DNA of 64,000 nucleotides from Holdemanella sp. MSK.7.32 (GTDB taxonomy: Bacteria; Bacillota_I; Bacilli_A; Erysipelotrichales; Erysipelotrichaceae): the NCBI RefSeq assembly GCF_024460475.1, contig NZ_JANFYN010000008.1, forward strand, positions 3,085 to 67,084, in the 5' to 3' direction. The stretch's first letter is position 1. Each line of letters starts with the position of its first letter. Positions 53,022 to 60,898 of this stretch are shown in pieces. A model generated the notes under the pieces. The model searched no databases. It saw only the letters and a program-made list of their open reading frames with translations, and was not told where the DNA came from. The translations under genes and the position numbers were made by a program.

Positions 53022-53040
53022 TTAAGGCAATTTGCCTTAA
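53022..53040. repeat. Type 1 palindrome
   Basis: Arms TTAAGGCA/TGCCTTAA, loop ATT, between the remnant and the plus-strand gene; part of the 66-base repeat shared with 48832. Confidence 0.9.
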
Positions 53041-53109
53041 CTTTGTAATTATCATTATTACTGGACCTCTTTATGTTATATTTTATGTATTGCAAGGAGG
53101 TAATATAAA

Positions 53110-53748
53110 ATGCAATTCATTAAAACATTATTTGTAGCACTTATTCCATTGTTTATATCAATATATTTAAACCGCAAATATCAACTAGCTGATAAAGATA
53201 GAACAATTGTCGAAAAACAATTTGAAATCTATAATCTGCTATATCTAAATATTGCAAGAGATACATTAAATCAACCTATCAATGGTAATTTAGCAAAAAC
53301 TAATATAATAAAGTTGATTAAAGAAATTCAAAAATCCACAACATTATGTAATTATTTAGGTCCAAAATTGTATGAATATTTATTATTCTGTAATTCAAAT
53401 GGAATATCCAACAGCACACTTGGCAACATTCAACTTCAAATTGAGTCGGATTTAGAACAAATAAAATACAAACTTGGATATCCATGTAAATTGAAATACA
53501 AGAATAGATTAATAATAAGCCTTACAATACTATTTTCTTTGATATATATCGTTATCAATATTGTTAAAGAAATTAATGAAAACAATATATTATATCCACA
53601 AACCACGAAGCTACTTATATCATATGCTTGCTTCATATTATTCATAGTTTCATGCTATATATTTTGGATACTATTAAATAATTGGATCTTTATAAAAAAA
53701 TACGTTGAATGGGTTAAAACATATGCAAAAAACAAAACAGAAAAATAA
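53110..53748 (+). CDS. Membrane protein of unknown function (plus strand)
   Basis: The 212 residues have an N-terminal membrane segment (1-20), a helical cytoplasmic-type domain, and two further segments (about 136-155 and 169-192). AAGGAGG lies 9 bases before the ATG. Base composition is even more AT-rich than the neighbours, and it is one of only three intact plus-strand genes, which suggests separate acquisition. It overlaps a minus-strand gene at its 3' end. No family recognised. Confidence 0.7.
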   Translation: MQFIKTLFVALIPLFISIYLNRKYQLADKDRTIVEKQFEIYNLLYLNIARDTLNQPINGNLAKTNIIKLIKEIQKSTTLCNYLGPKLYEYLLFCNSNGISNSTLGNIQLQIESDLEQIKYKLGYPCKLKYKNRLIISLTILFSLIYIVINIVKEINENNILYPQTTKLLISYACFILFIVSCYIFWILLNNWIFIKKYVEWVKTYAKNKTEK

Positions 53749-53893
53749 ACATTGCTATTAAAAAAGAGATAAAACCAACAATTAATAATATAGTTTTAAA
53801 ATTCATAAATCTGTCGTCAAAAAAGATATGTAAAAACCCAAACAGTGCTATACATCCCATTGCACTATACAAAAAGTAAATTACAGGCAACAT
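53714..53893 (-). CDS. Small two-segment membrane protein, partner of the CHAP gene
   Basis: ATG at 53893 with GAGGTG inside the end of the CHAP gene opens 59 residues with two membrane segments (VIYFLYSAMGCIALFGFL and ILLIVGFISFLIAMFIFLF). Translational coupling to the hydrolase suggests a functional link. It overlaps the 3' end of the convergent plus-strand gene by 35 bases and has a paralogue at 52777. Confidence 0.7.
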   Translation of the reverse strand: MLPVIYFLYSAMGCIALFGFLHIFFDDRFMNFKTILLIVGFISFLIAMFIFLFCFLHMF

Positions 53894-53899
53894 TTTCTA

Positions 53900-55048
53900 T
53901 TACACCTCAGAAACTACTTTCTCATCAGCAGGTTTGAATTTATACTGCTGTATCTTCTCACCATTTTCATAATAAATGGTGTTTTTTCTTTTTGTATTTT
54001 TATATTTCAATTTTTTCACATTCACTTTTGAATCATCGGCACTGGTATTTGTTATATTCAATCCACTGTCCATAGAATATAAACTTAAATCTGATAGCAA
54101 CGAACTTTCCAACACAGAACCATTCGGTACTGCAAATACTACATCAGGATACATAGCTTTAAATGCCTGCAAGGTAGTTCGGTAAATATGAATATATCCA
54201 TTATCACCATTGCTCAGCGTATAATTCCCTTCGCTGATCCACAGATTTGTTCCGTCAAAGGCTTCAACGAAACCAACATGACCATATTGAGGATAAAGCG
54301 TGTTTACCTGAGCCGAGAACACAGCACCTCCGCTTGGTGTACTGCTCAAACTAAATTTATCGCCATGAGCAGCAACTATCTCTCTGGCATTATCTTTTCC
54401 GTTTCCAAATGTACCACTTGAAAAACCGTACACCTGATAAAATCTAGACCATGCATAATACGTACACTGTGGCATTGCAAATGGATTGCCCACCAAAATA
54501 AATTTACTCCAATCCTTTGTCAGCAACGATTCATATTTCAGTGCGTTTTTAACCGAACTGATATAACCAGTTGCCACAGTTTGATTAGTTGAAATGTCAA
54601 CCTTTTCATTTCCTTCATTCTTATCAGGAATAATTGTGATCGTTCCTGTTGATGTTTCAGGTTTGTCAGGCTTTTCTGTGCTTTCCGTTTGATCGGTGTT
54701 GTCAGGATTTGATGTATCTGGTTTATCAGTTGTACCGCCATCCTCTTTAGGTGGCTGTGGCTCAGGTGTTGGAGCTGGAGTCACTGGTTCTGTTGGTTCA
54801 GATGGTTTTGGATCAGGAGTTACTTCCGTATCATTACCATCTGTAGTAGGTGGAGTTTCAACCTGCATATTACATACATGGCTTGCATCCACAATCGTTC
54901 CATCTTCGTTATATTCGACATTACCGATGTAATACGTGTTGTGATCTGTATTAATTCTGTTTTCATCCGCTTTGACAGTGGATGTCATTCCAGAAAGAAT
55001 CAATGTACCTGTAAGTATACAGGCAGATAATTTATTTAAAGTGCGCAT
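53900..55048 (-). CDS. Secreted CHAP-domain peptidoglycan hydrolase
   Basis: The 382 residues have a signal peptide to about 27, a segment with Cys and Val, and a Pro/Thr/Asp-rich wall-spanning linker (70-140). A CHAP domain follows (about 165-310) with Cys in PQCTYYAW near 195, His in YGHVGFVEA near 256 and SEGNYT. The tail is basic. CHAP enzymes cleave peptide cross-links; it may open the wall for the pilus or be an antagonistic enzyme. AAGAAGG precedes the ATG. Confidence 0.85.
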   Translation of the reverse strand: MRTLNKLSACILTGTLILSGMTSTVKADENRINTDHNTYYIGNVEYNEDGTIVDASHVCNMQVETPPTTDGNDTEVTPDPKPSEPTEPVTPAPTPEPQPPKEDGGTTDKPDTSNPDNTDQTESTEKPDKPETSTGTITIIPDKNEGNEKVDISTNQTVATGYISSVKNALKYESLLTKDWSKFILVGNPFAMPQCTYYAWSRFYQVYGFSSGTFGNGKDNAREIVAAHGDKFSLSSTPSGGAVFSAQVNTLYPQYGHVGFVEAFDGTNLWISEGNYTLSNGDNGYIHIYRTTLQAFKAMYPDVVFAVPNGSVLESSLLSDLSLYSMDSGLNITNTSADDSKVNVKKLKYKNTKRKNTIYYENGEKIQQYKFKPADEKVVSEV

Positions 55049-55065
55049 TTTTCGACCTTCTTTCT

Positions 55066-55084
55066 TTAAGGCAATTTGCCTTAA
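55066..55084. repeat. Type 1 palindrome
   Basis: Arms TTAAGGCA/TGCCTTAA, loop ATT, between the CHAP gene and the divergent plus-strand gene. Confidence 0.9.
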
Positions 55085-55095
55085 TTAATGTGGTA

Positions 55096-55126
55096 AAATA
55101 TATGGTAACGGAGGTGCCATATATTT
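55096..55126 (+). promoter_or_regulatory. Hairpin holding the ribosome binding site of the ParB-like gene
   Basis: AAATATATGG and CCATATATTT form a perfect 10-base-pair stem that ends at the ATG; the loop holds GGAGG. This could control translation, or be bound by a regulator. Confidence 0.65.
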
Positions 55127-55849
55127 ATGCTTTATGATTATAATCAAACAAAAAACAATTTTTTTGATTCATTATATACAACAAACAACCATACAATTCA
55201 AATTATTTTAAATTGTATGGAGAATACATTAATTAACAAAAATAATAATAAAATCTATAAAATTATGATTTCACGTTATTTTCAAATGTGGCGATCAATA
55301 TTTTACAAATATAATTCCAATGATATTTCTAATGAAATAGATAAATGGCTTAAAGATTTAACCGATCCTAGAATAAAATATGAAACATTTTCTTATCCTA
55401 TAATTTTTGGGAACATTCAAATTTATTCTTGCTTTGATATTGAATACATAAAAAAATCACATCAAAAATTTCATAAAGTAGAAATATGTCAATTACTACA
55501 ATCTCTTGATGAAAACGAAATTCCTGACAATATTGATGAATATGACTCAACTTGTCTAAATGGTTTTCCTTTAGCAGTCGTAGAATCAGTTCAAAAACCA
55601 AAACCATATAAAATCATAGATGGTAATCACCGCTTCTATTTCATAAATAAACAAGATATTAAAGACTATCCAGTCAATGTTATTCATCTTTCTTCTCTTA
55701 CAGAAGAAATGTTTATCAACAAATTCAACTTTTGCATTTACTTGTTTTATAATTTAATAAACTACTTTAATGATTGTAATAATTTATTATCCATGATTTT
55801 TGAATTTAAAAAATGTAAAAAGATTCTTATATCATTCAATCTTTTATAA
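55127..55849 (+). CDS. ParB/sulfiredoxin-fold protein (plus strand)
   Basis: The 240 residues contain FPLAVVESVQKPKPYKIIDGNHRFYF near 150-175; DGNHR is the signature of the ParB/sulfiredoxin nuclease fold. Flanking regions (Asn/Lys/Ile-rich) are unknown. Unlike the partition ParB at 58700, it has no helix-turn-helix. Such orphan proteins may be phosphatases, nucleases or defense genes. Composition is strikingly AT-rich. It overlaps the convergent gene by 14 bases. Confidence 0.72.
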   Translation: MLYDYNQTKNNFFDSLYTTNNHTIQIILNCMENTLINKNNNKIYKIMISRYFQMWRSIFYKYNSNDISNEIDKWLKDLTDPRIKYETFSYPIIFGNIQIYSCFDIEYIKKSHQKFHKVEICQLLQSLDENEIPDNIDEYDSTCLNGFPLAVVESVQKPKPYKIIDGNHRFYFINKQDIKDYPVNVIHLSSLTEEMFINKFNFCIYLFYNLINYFNDCNNLLSMIFEFKKCKKILISFNLL

Positions 55850-56177
55850 CTTTGTAGATTTTTCTTGCTTTTCCTTTTCCAGATATTCCAATACATTCAA
55901 TCGGAACTGAATGGATATTTTTTAAAAGTACTCCTATATTTAAATATACAGTTCCTTTAATTAACACTAAACTGCCTTGACATGAACCTGTTATTTCATT
56001 GTTTCTATTGAAATTAGGGTTGCATATATTCTTTTCAACTTTATCAATTTGATGTTTCATACAGTATTTTTTAAAATGTAATATTAACGTATTGTTTTTA
56101 TCAATTGTCCAAGCTTTAATTAAATAAACAAATAGATATTTTTTTATGACTATATGAACAGTATATTCATTTTTCAT
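55836..56177 (-). CDS. Unknown 113-residue protein
   Basis: A basic beta-rich protein (YTVHIVIKKYLFVYLIKAWTIDKNN, GSLVLIKGTVYLNIG). It may be a distant relative of the 132-residue protein at 57449, which has the same leader with a type 2 palindrome. AGGAAGG precedes the ATG at 56177. Function unknown. Confidence 0.55.
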   Translation of the reverse strand: MKNEYTVHIVIKKYLFVYLIKAWTIDKNNTLILHFKKYCMKHQIDKVEKNICNPNFNRNNEITGSCQGSLVLIKGTVYLNIGVLLKNIHSVPIECIGISGKGKARKIYKVIKD

Positions 56178-56194
56178 CCGATCACCTTCCTACG

Positions 56195-56208
56195 TGGCAG
56201 CACTGCCA
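56195..56208. repeat. Type 2 palindrome
   Basis: TGGCAGCACTGCCA before the 113-residue gene; flanked by CGTAGGAAGG as at 57868. Confidence 0.85.
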
Positions 56209-56254
56209 TGTTTTTTTATTCAAACAATTTTTCATGAATATCAACCTTCTTTCT

Positions 56255-56273
56255 TTAAGGCAGATTGCCTTAA
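56255..56273. repeat. Type 1 palindrome
   Basis: Arms TTAAGGCA/TGCCTTAA, loop GAT; it contains the stop of the XRE gene. Confidence 0.9.
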
Positions 56274-56473
56274 TTTTCTAATTTACGTCCAATTAGTTCA
56301 TCTAATGAGATATTAAAGTAATCTGCAATTCTTATTAAGGTGCTGATTCTTGGATCTTTCTTTTTACCATTTTCAATATCACTGATTTCGCCACTAGACA
56401 TATTTATTTCTTTGCCCAATTTATCCATTGACAAATTGTTGGTTTTTCGTAATTCTTTTAATTTTGTTTTCAT
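56270..56473 (-). CDS. XRE-family repressor
   Basis: The 67 residues are a bare Cro/C1 helix-turn-helix domain: LKELRKTNNLSMDKLGKEINMSSGEISDIENGKKKDPRISTLIRIADYFNISLDELIG. It is divergent from the plus-strand gene at 56534, with a CTCGC-AATA-GCGAG palindrome between them, its likely operator. AAAGGAA lies before the ATG. The stop codon is inside a type 1 palindrome. Confidence 0.9.
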   Translation of the reverse strand: MKTKLKELRKTNNLSMDKLGKEINMSSGEISDIENGKKKDPRISTLIRIADYFNISLDELIGRKLEN

Positions 56474-56489
56474 AATTTCCTTTCTGAAG

Positions 56490-56509
56490 CTCGCAATAGC
56501 GAGTATAAT
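56490..56509 (+). promoter_or_regulatory. Operator and -10 box between divergent genes
   Basis: CTCGCAATAGCGAG (56490-56503) abuts TATAAT (56504-56509) of the plus-strand gene, so a bound repressor would block the polymerase. Confidence 0.65.
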
Positions 56510-56533
56510 AGTATTTGATTAAAGGAGGTTTTT

Positions 56534-57133
56534 ATGGCACATTTTCCCTCAATAATTCCATGGATAAATGATATGCTTGATAAAGATGTTGACAGAGATC
56601 ATTTTTATACAACATTTGCAACCATTCGCTTCGATGTCTTAGTTTGTCTCGATACAGAACCTTATGAAATGCTTATTGGAGCACGTGGTTTAAACTGGGC
56701 TTGTACATTGACCATTTCACAAAACTTTGAAATGCAGATGGATGATTATGATTTTTATTCATTAAAAGATAAAATCAGTCCTTATTTAAAACATAATGGC
56801 AATCAAAAATTTGGCTCTTATATCTTTTTGAAATATTTATGCGAACATTCTCCTAATAAATATCGTAAAAAAATAATTAATCCATCTATAGTGCGTTTAT
56901 GTGCTCCACACAAAGCTACAAATATTAATGAACCTGATCGTACAGTTTTTTATCGTTGGATGCCCCAATCTGATACTGGTAGAACAGCAAGAAACTATGA
57001 GAAAACTGAGTTTTACTTTGGTAAAAACGTTGCGGATTATTGCAGAGAACACAATATTTCATCTCAATGGATTACGGAAGAACAAGCGAAAAATATGAAT
57101 ATCAAAATCAATCTAAAAAATCCTTGGGACTAA
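56534..57133 (+). CDS. DUF6037-like protein (plus strand)
   Basis: The 199 residues resemble my memory of DUF6037 proteins: an N-terminal RFDVLVCLDTEPYEMLIGARGLNWACTLTI, a middle FYSLKDKISPYL and a C-terminal YEKTEFYFGKNVADYCREHNISSQW. These occur in mobile elements and have no proven function. AAAGGAGG lies 7 bases before the ATG. The XRE repressor next to it probably controls it, an arrangement typical of defense or toxin loci. Confidence 0.65.
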   Translation: MAHFPSIIPWINDMLDKDVDRDHFYTTFATIRFDVLVCLDTEPYEMLIGARGLNWACTLTISQNFEMQMDDYDFYSLKDKISPYLKHNGNQKFGSYIFLKYLCEHSPNKYRKKIINPSIVRLCAPHKATNINEPDRTVFYRWMPQSDTGRTARNYEKTEFYFGKNVADYCREHNISSQWITEEQAKNMNIKINLKNPWD

Positions 57134-57434
57134 TGCCTAATTTTCTTCCACAGAATGGGCAATATAAAATATCAATTTTTATATATATCGAAGATTCAAC
57201 ATCATCTGGATTCATTAGTTTATTTAATCTTTTGGGTGATTCAACAATCATTGAAGCGGGATGCTCTATAAAATAATCTTCATAATCTTTATTTTGCTCA
57301 AAATCGCTTTTGAGCAACTCATTTATTTGACATTCAAACATTGGCGGAGGATCTATAAGTCCGTTATCAGAACCATCTATATTAGAAATGACGTTCGATT
57401 TTTTTATTACTTGTTTTTCACAATACTTACACAT
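57108..57434 (-). CDS. Zinc-ribbon protein of unknown function
   Basis: CKYCEK at the start and CPFCGRKLGI near the end could form a zinc ribbon; between them lies an acidic region. The 3' end overlaps the convergent plus-strand gene by 26 bases. AAAGGA precedes the ATG. Family not recognised. Confidence 0.6.
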   Translation of the reverse strand: MCKYCEKQVIKKSNVISNIDGSDNGLIDPPPMFECQINELLKSDFEQNKDYEDYFIEHPASMIVESPKRLNKLMNPDDVESSIYIKIDILYCPFCGRKLGISPKDFLD

Positions 57435-57448
57435 ATAGGTATTCCTTT

Positions 57449-57847
57449 CTAAGTGGCAGCACTGCCATTTTTTCTTTTTTTTAAGGCAGATTGCCTTAAT
57501 TTATGTTGATCTGATTTACCGAAAATTCTATGCTGTCCTGACATAGTTTTCCCAATCATCATTTTTTTAGAAAGTTTGTATTTTTTTAACTCAATTGAAT
57601 TTACATACAAATTAACACTACTCTTTTCTTGTCGAATGAATCCATTTGTAAAGATTAGATTATTTCCTATAATCAATTGATTTCCCTGCTCTAGATCACG
57701 GATAGTTTTTTTTCGCAATATACGCTTAAAATAAATAATTGAAATATCGTTTAAGAAATATTGATTAATTATGCGTGCTTCTATAAAGTAACCAATTAAT
57801 CTTTTCTTAATAGAAACAATTAGTTGAACATTATCTTTGGGACTCAT
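57449..57847 (-). CDS. Unknown 132-residue protein reading through both palindrome types
   Basis: Start at the ATG at 57847 with AAGGAGT 7 bases upstream. The basic, beta-rich protein is unknown. Its last 17 residues, KLRQSALKKRKNGSAAT, are encoded by a type 1 palindrome (57481-57499) and a type 2 palindrome (57454-57467), both in the same frame, and then it stops. The natural end may have been lost. Confidence 0.55.
   Translation of the reverse strand: MSPKDNVQLIVSIKKRLIGYFIEARIINQYFLNDISIIYFKRILRKKTIRDLEQGNQLIIGNNLIFTNGFIRQEKSSVNLYVNSIELKKYKLSKKMMIGKTMSGQHRIFGKSDQHKLRQSALKKRKNGSAAT
57454..57467. repeat. Type 2 palindrome inside a coding end
   Basis: TGGCAGCACTGCCA, 13 bases from a type 1 copy. 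Confidence 0.85.
57481..57499. repeat. Type 1 palindrome inside a coding end
   Basis: Arms TTAAGGCA/TGCCTTAA, loop GAT. Confidence 0.9.
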
Positions 57848-57867
57848 CAACAACACTCCTTCCTACG

Positions 57868-57881
57868 TGGCAGTACTGCCA
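57868..57881. repeat. Type 2 palindrome
   Basis: TGGCAGTACTGCCA directly before the GGAAGGAG site of the 132-residue gene. Confidence 0.85.
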
Positions 57882-57961
57882 TTTCTTTATCTATGAACTA
57901 TCTCACTCACAGTTTTCTAATATTTCATATTCAAACCATTCTAATTTTTTACAACATTTCG

Positions 57962-58276
57962 TTAGCACTTATCATAGCCAACCTGGCTCCTTACACTGTT
58001 CACATATTCTAAATCGGACAAAAACTCTTTCATCAAAACGATTCGATTGGCCTTTCTTTCTACAATTCTGTGTAAACTACATATCCTACTATTATCAACT
58101 TCGGATAAGCAATCCGATTCTTTTAAAACATTCTCCAATGCACCTTTATACTTTTTTAAATTTTTTGTTTCATCTTCAATTTCTAAAGTGTATCTTTCGA
58201 TTAGAGATTGAAGTCTTTCTTCAATCATTTGTAACTCCAACATTTCCTGACGTACTTCTTCATCTTTCTTTTCCAT
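57962..58276 (-). CDS. Coiled-coil protein, 104 residues
   Basis: Start at the ATG at 58276, 6 bases after AGGTG. Heptad-like helices (MLELQMIEERLQSLIERYTLEIEDETKNLKKY) cover most of the length. Function unknown. It follows a type 1 palindrome. Confidence 0.6.
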   Translation of the reverse strand: MEKKDEEVRQEMLELQMIEERLQSLIERYTLEIEDETKNLKKYKGALENVLKESDCLSEVDNSRICSLHRIVERKANRIVLMKEFLSDLEYVNSVRSQVGYDKC

Positions 58277-58296
58277 AATCATCACCTGATCTTTTT

Positions 58297-58315
58297 TTAA
58301 GGCAAACTGCCTTAG
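58297..58315. repeat. Type 1 palindrome, one arm changed
   Basis: TTAAGGCA/TGCCTTAG, loop AAC; it contains the stop of the gene at 58312. This is the last copy before the replication block. Confidence 0.85.
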
Positions 58316-58506
58316 CCTAAATCGGCAACCTGTTCCTCAAAGATTTTAAGTGCAACATCATAAGAATCTCCAAAACCATAGGAATGAATTTCGCCATTTG
58401 CATTTATGTATACTACATAATCAAACAATGTATCATCAGGATACATTCTAGATACAAGACTTACACAGCCTTGCCTTTTTAATTCCACTTCTTTAAACCT
58501 TGCCAT
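58312..58506 (-). CDS. Unknown 64-residue protein
   Basis: Start MARFKEVELKRQG at 58506 with GGGAGA 6 bases upstream. The protein contains YPDDTLFDYVVYINANGEIHSYGF, suggesting a small beta-sheet domain. Its N-terminus resembles that of the 284-residue protein at 19833. It is the last gene of the partition operon. Confidence 0.6.
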   Translation of the reverse strand: MARFKEVELKRQGCVSLVSRMYPDDTLFDYVVYINANGEIHSYGFGDSYDVALKIFEEQVADLG

Positions 58507-58508
58507 AA

Positions 58509-58703
58509 TCAATCTCCCTTATTTCCATTTTCATCATCTGACTCATCTGTTTTTAACATCTGATGTACGTGCATACCATATCTAGTCATTTTTCCACCAA
58601 GAAATGATATCCATTTGTAGAGTGCAGCCATGCATAGAGCAAGGACTAAAAGTAGTCCTGCTCCTGCCATGACAACCATTATAAAATCTTGATTTATTCT
58701 CAT
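58509..58703 (-). CDS. Single-pass membrane protein, partition operon
   Basis: The 64 residues have one membrane segment (8-27, IMVVMAGAGLLLVLALCMAAL) and a charged tail. It overlaps the ParB gene by 4 bases (ATGA) and adjoins the next start, so it is translated with them. Role unknown. Confidence 0.65.
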   Translation of the reverse strand: MRINQDFIMVVMAGAGLLLVLALCMAALYKWISFLGGKMTRYGMHVHQMLKTDESDDENGNKGD

Positions 58704-59575
58704 TTCATTTCCCCATTGTCATCAAATCCAAGGATATTTAAAATGCTGTAAAAATCATCCGTCTTTTTAGATTTATCTGAAAACTGGAAGCACAACCATC
58801 CTTTTTCGATTTTCACAGAGCGACCCATTGTTTCTTTCAGATTTTTGACAATTCGCTTGCGATCTTCCTTATCTGCACTCGATTCGGTATCTTCTATAAC
58901 TGGCTCAGTCATATTGGCATCAATGACCAGCTGTTCAATTTCATCCTTCTCAATTTCGTCGGGATCTTTACGTACACGTTCATACCCTTCAATCTCATGG
59001 ATAAATTTCTCAACCTTTTTTTCACCGATTCGATTTCCCAATCGCTGAGCAATCCATTTACGTTTCTGTATACCTTTAGGCTTTTCGCCTGCTTCAGCTT
59101 TTCCGTTCCAAACTTTCAAATACAGTTCAACTTTCCGTTTGTAATCTTCGTCCTGCAAAGGTCTTACTTCATTCAGTAACAGAATCATTTCCAATTCCTT
59201 TGTTTCATTTTCTGGATCTGGTAAAACAATTACTGGCACCATTTTCTGAGCATCTGGATACAATTCTGCATTTCTTAACAATGCATCAAGGCGGAAGTGC
59301 CCGCCAAGAAGCATATATTTCTTGTCACTGCCATGACGATGTGATTTATTGCGATAGACATGTAGTGGTGTATACACCATACCTTGTTCGTGAATTTTCT
59401 CAGCATTTTCGATTTTATCTTCTTCTGAATCATTTGCATCATTCAATGGGTTGAAATCAATCTCGTAGATCGAAACATTTTTTGTTGGTAATTCCTTTGT
59501 ACGATCTACAAAACTGTCCACTGTGTTATATCCATTGTCGTTGAATCCAATCATTAAATCTTCAAAACTTGCCAT
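58700..59575 (-). CDS. parB: ParB-family partition protein
   Basis: The 291 residues have the ParB nuclease-fold segment with GGHFRLDALL near 90 and a downstream helical region (KWIAQRLGNRIGEKKVEKFIHEIEGYERV) that fits the DNA-binding domain. It would load on a centromere-like site and work with ParA. AGGGGG precedes the ATG. The gene follows ParA by 18 bases. Confidence 0.88.
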   Translation of the reverse strand: MASFEDLMIGFNDNGYNTVDSFVDRTKELPTKNVSIYEIDFNPLNDANDSEEDKIENAEKIHEQGMVYTPLHVYRNKSHRHGSDKKYMLLGGHFRLDALLRNAELYPDAQKMVPVIVLPDPENETKELEMILLLNEVRPLQDEDYKRKVELYLKVWNGKAEAGEKPKGIQKRKWIAQRLGNRIGEKKVEKFIHEIEGYERVRKDPDEIEKDEIEQLVIDANMTEPVIEDTESSADKEDRKRIVKNLKETMGRSVKIEKGWLCFQFSDKSKKTDDFYSILNILGFDDNGEMK

Positions 59576-59593
59576 AATTTTCTACCCCCTTAA

Positions 59594-60466
59594 TTAGTCC
59601 TTATTCTCCAGTAATGCGATAATTTCTTCACCTAGTGATTTATAGGCATTACCTACGTTTGTATTTGTCAACACAACCTGTCTGTTCATCATACTTGCAT
59701 CCTGTGTTGGCTTTTTCTGATACGGAATAATTGTTTGAAATATCATGTCATCCATGTGTTTTCTAAACCATGGAATTAAGTTTTTTTCTGTCTTTCCACG
59801 AGGTGAAACCATCGTGAATAGAACTTTTAAATCAACATTCTTCTTGTTTCTCTTTGCAATCGTAATTGTATTTTTAAGAGAAACAATCATTCCCTTAATA
59901 GATTTTCTATCAAGTTTCACTGGAATGATGTTTAAGTCACTGGCTAGTAAGGTGTTTGTACTTACTAAAGTCTGAGCTGGTGAATTATCAATCAGAATGT
60001 AGTCATATCTGTCCTGCACATTTTCAAATGCACATACTAGGCGATCTACCGCAGAACGAGTTCTATCATCTGATAAATTCTTGTCCGCTTGGCACAATCG
60101 AATCGAAGCCGGCAATAAACTTACGTTCATGTGTTCCGTAGGTACGATTACATCTTCAATCATGTCTGGATCGTCTAAAACCTCACATAGATCACTGGCA
60201 ACATTTTCAATCAAGCATTCATCCAAAACATTGATAAAGTTTGTTCCACTTTCGATTTTTTCATCCATTGTCTGTAATTCCTTGATTGTCAAAGGCTGTC
60301 CTTTTGCACCAATACAGTCAGTCGCACTGGCTTGCATATCGGCATCCACAATCAATACTTTTTTGCCCTGCATACCAAAGTAAGTTGCCAATTCAATGGC
60401 TGTCGTAGATTTTCCAACACCTCCTGATACATTTGAAATGTTAATAATTTTTGCAGTTTTGTTCAT
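59594..60466 (-). CDS. parA: ParA-family partition ATPase
   Basis: The 290 residues contain the deviant Walker A motif SGGVGKSTTA near 14-23, VLIVDADMQASAT near 38-50, and YDYILIDNSPAQT near 135-147. ParA moves plasmid copies to daughter cells. No N-terminal helix-turn-helix is present. GGGGG lies 9 bases before the ATG. Confidence 0.95.
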   Translation of the reverse strand: MNKTAKIINISNVSGGVGKSTTAIELATYFGMQGKKVLIVDADMQASATDCIGAKGQPLTIKELQTMDEKIESGTNFINVLDECLIENVASDLCEVLDDPDMIEDVIVPTEHMNVSLLPASIRLCQADKNLSDDRTRSAVDRLVCAFENVQDRYDYILIDNSPAQTLVSTNTLLASDLNIIPVKLDRKSIKGMIVSLKNTITIAKRNKKNVDLKVLFTMVSPRGKTEKNLIPWFRKHMDDMIFQTIIPYQKKPTQDASMMNRQVVLTNTNVGNAYKSLGEEIIALLENKD

Positions 60467-60486
60467 TTTAATTTCCCCCTGTTTTT

Positions 60487-60867
60487 CTAATCTGCATATG
60501 CAATTAGGCTTTCCATTGATAAACCATAGCCTAATAAAGCACGTTTATAATCTTCGTAAGGTTTTCCAAACGAATAAGCACATCCTGACTGTAGATTTCT
60601 TCGTTTTAAGCAAAGTAAATGTACGCAGTACAGTATCTGCTTTGATAAAACATCCATTCTCGACAAAATTTCGAGATCATGTTTTAAAACATCGTCATAT
60701 GGTGTTGAACAATTGATTGTCAACAAGTCCATAAAATCTGTATCCTCGTCGATCTCATATAGAGGAACTTTTTTGATTTGGTAATACCCTGCTTTGATAT
60801 ACTTCGTAAGAGTATCCAAATGCTTTTTTGTTAATGCTTTGGTTTGTTCGTAGTTAATCTTCAACAT
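60487..60867 (-). CDS. Unknown 126-residue protein of the replication-partition block
   Basis: Start at the ATG at 60867 with GGATGATAGG upstream. A helical soluble protein (LTKKHLDTLTKYIKAGYYQIKKVPLYEIDED). It lies between the unknown 60899 gene and ParA on one transcript. No family recognised. Confidence 0.6.
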   Translation of the reverse strand: MLKINYEQTKALTKKHLDTLTKYIKAGYYQIKKVPLYEIDEDTDFMDLLTINCSTPYDDVLKHDLEILSRMDVLSKQILYCVHLLCLKRRNLQSGCAYSFGKPYEDYKRALLGYGLSMESLIAYAD

Positions 60868-60898
60868 ACCTATCATCCTTTCATTTCACACATTTAAT

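Noticed and set aside
9937..58315. CRISPR array
   Set aside because: The repeated palindromes are dispersed between genes with irregular spacing of hundreds to thousands of bases, not an array with spacers, and no Cas gene is seen.
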